From Gnetum montanum (taxonomy: Eukaryota > Streptophyta > Gnetopsida > Gnetales > Gnetaceae), in NCBI GenBank assembly GCA_015680685.1, contig MNCI01010116.1, forward strand, positions 1 to 64,000: a stretch of DNA of 64,000 nt, written 5' to 3'. The translations under genes were made by a program, and so were the position numbers. Of the stretch, positions 59,685-64,000 are shown in pieces. Under the pieces are notes generated by a model that worked only from the letters and a program-made list of their open reading frames with translations, did not search any database and was not told the origin of the DNA. The stretch's first letter is position 1. The number at the start of each line of letters is the position of its first letter.

Positions 59685-61806
59685 ATGGAGGGGAAATCGT
59701 GTTTTACGATGACTTGTGCGGCGTTGGCCGTGGTTCTGGCTATTCTTGTTAACAATGCTTTGGCAGGCACGCCGAGAAGACCTGTGAGCGTGCCGTTTGA
59801 TCGAAATTATGTCATCACCTGGGGCGCGCACCATATCAAGCTTTTCCATGGCGGCAACAAGGCCGAGCTCCTCCTGGACAAAAGCTCAGGTTCTTGAATA
59901 CATTTGCCACATCTGATACTGTTTGCAAATACTTGAACATTTCTGTTCTATCTATTGGCTTTGGCATTTCGTCGCTAGGCTTTCCTTTTGTCAGTTTTAT
60001 TGATATTTTCAGTTTCCAATCTTCTGTCTCTATGGAGTAGGTTGCCATGGTAGCAATCTGTGTTACGACATTTACAGGTGTAGTTAAACTGTTACAGTGT
60101 CGAAAGCAGGTTCCATTCTCGGCAGGTTTCGGTATTTGTCTAAAAAACATTCGGTCCTCCGCAGTTTCGTGTTGCTTGTTGCTAAAGCCTCTTAGATGCC
60201 TTATTTATTGTTCAGTTCGTAGAAGCATGTATATCAGCCGGATCTCACGTTGGACATTTCGATGGAAGTGCCCGCCTAGACATTCTCACCTATGCAATGT
60301 TTGATTTTACTCGCCTATTCCTCTCACATTTTGCAAAGTCAGCCCAAGCTAAGCCTGTGGCCATTGTTGTCTTTTTGTTTCATAACGTTTAGACAGTTGC
60401 TTGTTGCTTGCTGCAATCCGTATCCTTGAGCGTTGCGCACTTTCACCACTTGACAAAGAAGCATCGAAGAATAGGATGTTTACCTTTTCCGATTCGAGTG
60501 GTGAAAACAATCGGTATATCCAGCTGTTGGGAGAAATCTTGTAACCGTTCTTTGCGCAGTTGCACTGTTGCACATATGCAGCAGGCTGATGTGTGAACAT
60601 TTTGAAATGCTTGCCACGGGACTGTTGGGTCAAATCAAGGCTGAACGTTTTGCAGATTTGTAGTCTTTTTGTCTACTCACATGCACCAAATATTAAAGCG
60701 CGTATCAGAAGTCAGATTTATGAATGCAGCTTTATTAAAGCAATCAGTCTCTTCAGTCTCTTTATTGTATCTGCAATGCTGTACGAGACTGCTGGGAACA
60801 AAGTGACCATGAATAGTGTTAATGGAATAGATCACTGACGATGAAATTTGCGCCTTGCATTTTAAGAACGGTGGGTTTGCCTGCAGGAACGGGCTTCGAG
60901 TCGAAGAAGCAATACCTCTTCGGGCACTTCCACATGCAGATAAAGCTCCCGCCAGGTGATTCAGCAGGGGTCGTCGTTGCTTATTACGTAAGTCCGGCCA
61001 AGAAACCATAACAAACACCCAGTAAAAATTCTCATATTAAAATTCCAAGTTCTAACGGATATGCTGCCCTGGAACAATGGCACGCACAGCTGCGGTCGCT
61101 GAACGCAGAGCACGACGAAGTGGATTTCGAGTTTTTGGGCAACAGAACGGGGCAGCCATGGATCCTGCAGACCAATATCTTCACGGGGGGAAAGGGCGAC
61201 AGAGAGCAGCGCATATACCTCTGGTACGACCCCACAAAGGAGTACCACAGCTACTCGGTGCTCTGGAACATGTACCAGATTGTGTAAGTCTCCAGTCTCC
61301 ACTAATTTGAAATGCTGCCCAAACAAACAAATATTCCATTTCCTCCGCGTCGCTGCCTGGCATTCTAGATTCTGAAATTTCTGATTTTTCTTGTGTGTGG
61401 CAGGGTTTTTGTGGACAGTGTACCGATCCGGGTGTTCAAGAACTCCAAAGATCTGGGAGTGCGGTACCCGTTTAACAATCCGATGAAGGTGTACTCGAGC
61501 ATCTGGAACGCGGACGACTGGGCCACGAGAGGGGGTCGGGAGAAGACCGACTGGAGCAAAGCACCATTCATAGCATCATACAGAGGTTTCTACGTCGATG
61601 GCTGCGACGCCTCTGCGTCCGGCAATGACTGTAACACAGCGGGCCGAAAGTGGTGGGATCAGCAGGAGTTCCAAGATCTCAACGGCCGCGAATGGCGTTA
61701 TCTCAAGTGGGTCCGCAAGCATTACACCATCTACAACTACTGCACCGATCGCCAACGCTCCAAGACCATGCCTCCTGAGTGCGTCCGCGATCGTGACAAC
61801 ATCTGA
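59685..61806 (+). CDS. Xyloglucan endotransglucosylase/hydrolase (XTH), four exons, 300 residues
   Basis: Exons 59685-59889, 60887-60987, 61090-61283 and 61404-61806 (TGA) join in frame to 301 codons. Introns 2 and 3 are GTAAGT...CAG. Intron 1 (997 bp) starts with a weaker GTTCTT. The product has a signal peptide (about residues 1-27), then the GH16 jelly roll. The catalytic motif [11 protein letters not shown] covers residues 110-120, with Glu112 as nucleophile and Glu116 as acid/base from family knowledge. The N-glycosylation site Asn120-Arg-Thr follows. Next are [26 protein letters not shown] and the XTH C-terminal domain with four Cys ending in [10 protein letters not shown] and PPECVRDRD. 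It cuts and religates wall xyloglucan in the apoplast during growth. Length is as usual for the family and it looks intact. Isozyme and subgroup are not resolved; the sequence resembles group I/II. Confidence 0.96.
59890..60886 (+). other. XTH intron 1 (997 bp)
   Basis: Starts CAG|GTTCTTG and ends TTTGCCTGCAG. It contains no coding sequence that I recognise and no element signature. The other two introns are only 102 and 120 bp. Long first introns can carry regulatory sites, but none is identified here. Confidence 0.85.
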
Positions 61807-62018
61807 TTGCAGCAGAGTAGCAGGATAAGTTCATTTTCCTTGCGTCCTCCGATCCGATTTATTACTATCATTGTTTGTCGCTTTGATTTTCGATTTTGAA
61901 GAACACTCCGTATATCGGCCCCACCATTCACGGGACGGCCAAGATTCAGGCCAAAAAAGTTTATGCATCCGTCACCGTATTGTTGACGACTATTGTGCAG
62001 GGTTTCCTGTGCGCTTCC
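61807..62018 (+). other. XTH 3' untranslated region (start)
   Basis: Directly follows the TGA. No further coding. AATAAA at 62286-62291, beyond the tandem duplication, is the first canonical poly(A) signal I find, so the transcript may run through the duplication. Confidence 0.4.
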
Positions 62019-62222
62019 TGTTATTGATATTTTCGGTTTTTTGCCAATCTAAGATTTGTCAGATGCAAGAGATATCTATAATTTTTAATGCAACTGCAAT
62101 ACGTGCGGTATATCTTTGCCCTGTTATTGATTTTTTTGGCTATTTGCCGATCTAAGATTTGTCAGATGCAAGATCTTTGTAAATTTTAATGCAACTGCAA
62201 TGCGTGCGGTATACCTTTGTCT
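62019..62222 (+). repeat. 102-bp tandem duplication downstream of XTH
   Basis: Two units (62019-62120 and 62121-62222) share CTGTTATTGAT, CAATCTAAGATTTGTCAGATG or its one-base variant, TTTTAATGCAACTGCAA and GTGCGGTATA. They differ by a few substitutions and small indels. It lies 212 bp after the stop codon, probably inside the 3' untranslated region. Confidence 0.85.
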
Positions 62223-63095
62223 AAATTTTAAATGATGGATTGAAAAATCCAATCTGACTTTTATAAATCAGATGGAGAAGATCTGAATAAATCTGTCAGA
62301 TTAAAATTGTTAATAGCAGCAAAATAAATCAGTTATATTTACCTATGTTGGTAACGGCATTTTTCAATTTTTTCATTAAAAGCTACTTAGAGTGGAAAAT
62401 CAAATATAAAAATAAAAGTAGAGAAGAAACTCCAAAACCACAAAGGAAAGACCCAGTAGTTATGGGAATGCTTTTGTAGGTTTTTCTCCTTAACAACCAA
62501 TCTTGGAAAACCTTTCTTTTGAGGTAGGGGGAGGTAAAGGATTAGACCTTGCCCTCGTTCAAAAGTGGTGAATTGGGTTTTTACTTCCTACATAAGGCTT
62601 ACTACTTGATAATGGGAAAGAAAAATATTGAAGAGAAACATTTAGGAATCTAGATGAAGCTTGATTGTTGAATAATGTCATCTTGAATTGACAATGGGAG
62701 AAAATCATTTGTGGAATGATGAAGTAAAAGTCTTTGAAGTTGGTGTAACGATGGAAAACGTCGGAAATACCAAGTGGAAGTTCATGTACACAATTTCAAC
62801 CCCGGATCTGTGTGAGGGTTGTGTTGGAGAAGATGAATCCAAGGTGTCTTGAACGGTTTTGTCAATCAAACAAACAGGGATTTACTTAATCCGTAAAATT
62901 TTTGTGATAATTGGATGGCAAAATGGTGATTTTTATGAGAAGATATAATATCGTTAACCTCGAAGGTAATTGAAAACGATGTAATCGATTTAAAGCGATT
63001 GCAAAATCTGTATAGATAGGACACAGGAGATTTGATTTAGAGAACGTGTAATTCCAAGATTTGGGATTTAACTTACGAATAAAATATTTTGGATA
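62223..63095. other. Unassigned sequence right of XTH
   Basis: AT-rich, no supported gene. AATAAA at 62286 and again near 62322 could serve as poly(A) signals. A stretch around 62440-62580 (CCACAAAGGAAAGACCC, CTTAACAACCAATCTTGG) has a repeat-like look without matches elsewhere in the window. Confidence 0.35.
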
Positions 63096-63720
63096 CAAAG
63101 ATTACGCTCTGAAGCGTAATGTGTTGTAAACCACTTTTGTTGGAGCTTTGGCAACCACTTTTGTTCTTTGGTTACGCTGCAATACGCTAGACAGTGTATT
63201 ATGACGTATGAATTGTTGATGCCTGAATTGTGCTATCTCTGTCATTGCTTGTATTACGTTGCATCATGCTCGATTACGCTGCATAGCGTAATTCAGCGTA
63301 AAATAGCGAACCTGCAAAAAATTGAAATGCTGTCACCGCGCTTCCTTTGTTTCTGTTCAGTCCTTCCAGGGTTTATTACGCTACATTGCGTATTGCAGCG
63401 TAATATGCCTCTTAACCAAAAAAGAAAACTTGTTGAAATGTGCAGCATGCTGTAGATCGTTGCTTAAGCCTTGAGATTTTGCTGAGTTGTCAAAGTCTCG
63501 AATTTTTGCCATCTCTAATGTTGCGATGGATTGCCTTCTAGAATTACGCTGCATTATGTGACGTTACGCTGGGTTGCGTAATGCGGCGTAATATGCCAAA
63601 AGTTAAAATTTTTGGGACATAGAAAACTTGCAAAGTTGAAAGCTTGCCATCGTGCACCCCTTGTCTTATTCTATCCTTTGGAGTTTATTACGTTGTGCTG
63701 CATAGCATGGCAGAACAGAC
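63096..63720. repeat. Cluster of ATTACGCT/AGCGTAAT palindromic motifs in a degenerate tandem array
   Basis: ATTACGCT or TTACGCTGCA and its inverse occur about a dozen times (for example 63102, 63162, 63273, 63290, 63375, 63398, 63544, 63564, 63583), often as a pair around 7 to 15 bp. Longer blocks also recur about 310 bp apart: TCCTTYSVRGRGTTTATTACG occurs at about 63360 and 63672, each followed by a CTTARCC and GAGATTTTG/AAGATTTTG context. So an old tandem repeat carries the palindromes. Identity unknown. Confidence 0.6.
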
Positions 63721-63977
63721 CCTTAGCCGAAAAGGGAATTTGCTGAGCCGTGCCTTGTCGCAAATCCTTGTCTGAGTCGTAAGATTTTGTTGAACCGTTG
63801 AGGCCTCGAAATTTTCACGGTGTTTCAATAGCCCCTTTTTGTTGACGTTTAGAAAACCTGTCCGAAAGACGTTGACAAAGAATACAAAACACCAGAGAGA
63901 TAAAGGCACCAACAACATCTGATGGCAATTGCTCAAATGTCGCCTTGTCAAACTTGGAAGTGCGAAGGTGGGGGGAG

Positions 63978-64000
63978 NNNNNNNNNNNNNNNNNNNNNNN
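63978..64000. other. Assembly gap at window end
   Basis: Run of N to the edge of the window. Confidence 0.99.

Overview
This is plant nuclear DNA. It holds one intact-looking gene at the right, a xyloglucan endotransglucosylase/hydrolase (XTH) with four exons at 59685-61806. Almost everything else is decayed, nested LTR retrotransposon sequence. One gene in 64 kb, very long Ty3-type elements inserted in each other, RTE-type LINE tails and a dead plant pentatricopeptide-repeat gene point to a seed plant with a large genome, possibly a gymnosperm. The species cannot be told from the sequence. Three runs of N are assembly gaps (10449-11038, 45298-45564, 63978-64000).

Left part (1-13679). Positions 1-44 are the edge of a minus-strand LTR inserted into element RT-1, whose 3' part and 3' LTR fill 45-1825. 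RT-1 sits inside the left LTR of RT-2 (1826-9612, minus strand), a gag-only element whose right LTR carries three tandem copies of a 338-bp block. Then come an RTE-like LINE tail (9613-10090, minus), a probable solo LTR with a gap (10128-11542), a PPR pseudogene (about 11664-12660) and about 1 kb of unassigned sequence.

Centre (13680-54729). I read this as one 12.6-kb minus-strand Ty3/gypsy element of the Tat/Athila type (RT-3), opened by four later insertions. They are RT-4 (17755-22262, plus, gag-only, 3' end lost), RT-5 (28201-41551, minus, a full 13.35-kb relative of RT-3, target duplication CTTGT), a solo LTR (43209-44102, plus) and RT-7 (44698-54352, plus, 9.65 kb, target duplication ATTAA). 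When the insertions are removed, the LTRs, 3' ORF, spacer, pol, gag, primer site and second LTR of RT-3 fall in the same order as in RT-5. All coding parts are dead: they carry stops, frameshifts and changed catalytic residues, mostly of the C-to-T/G-to-A kind expected from methylated DNA.

The most unusual item is a third reading frame of about 950 codons between pol and the 3' LTR, found in RT-3 (14732-17585) and RT-5 (29369-32210). It has a basic N-terminus and a long coiled-coil-like C-terminal half. Just upstream lie a conserved stem-loop and an LTR-like promoter module. RT-7 and RT-1 lack it, and RT-2 and RT-4 have only gag.

Right part (54730-64000). An unassigned AT-rich stretch holds a second LINE tail (about 57080-57660, plus). 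The sequence then becomes less AT-rich over the XTH upstream region and gene. Behind the gene are a 102-bp tandem duplication and a cluster of palindromic ATTACGCT/AGCGTAAT motifs.
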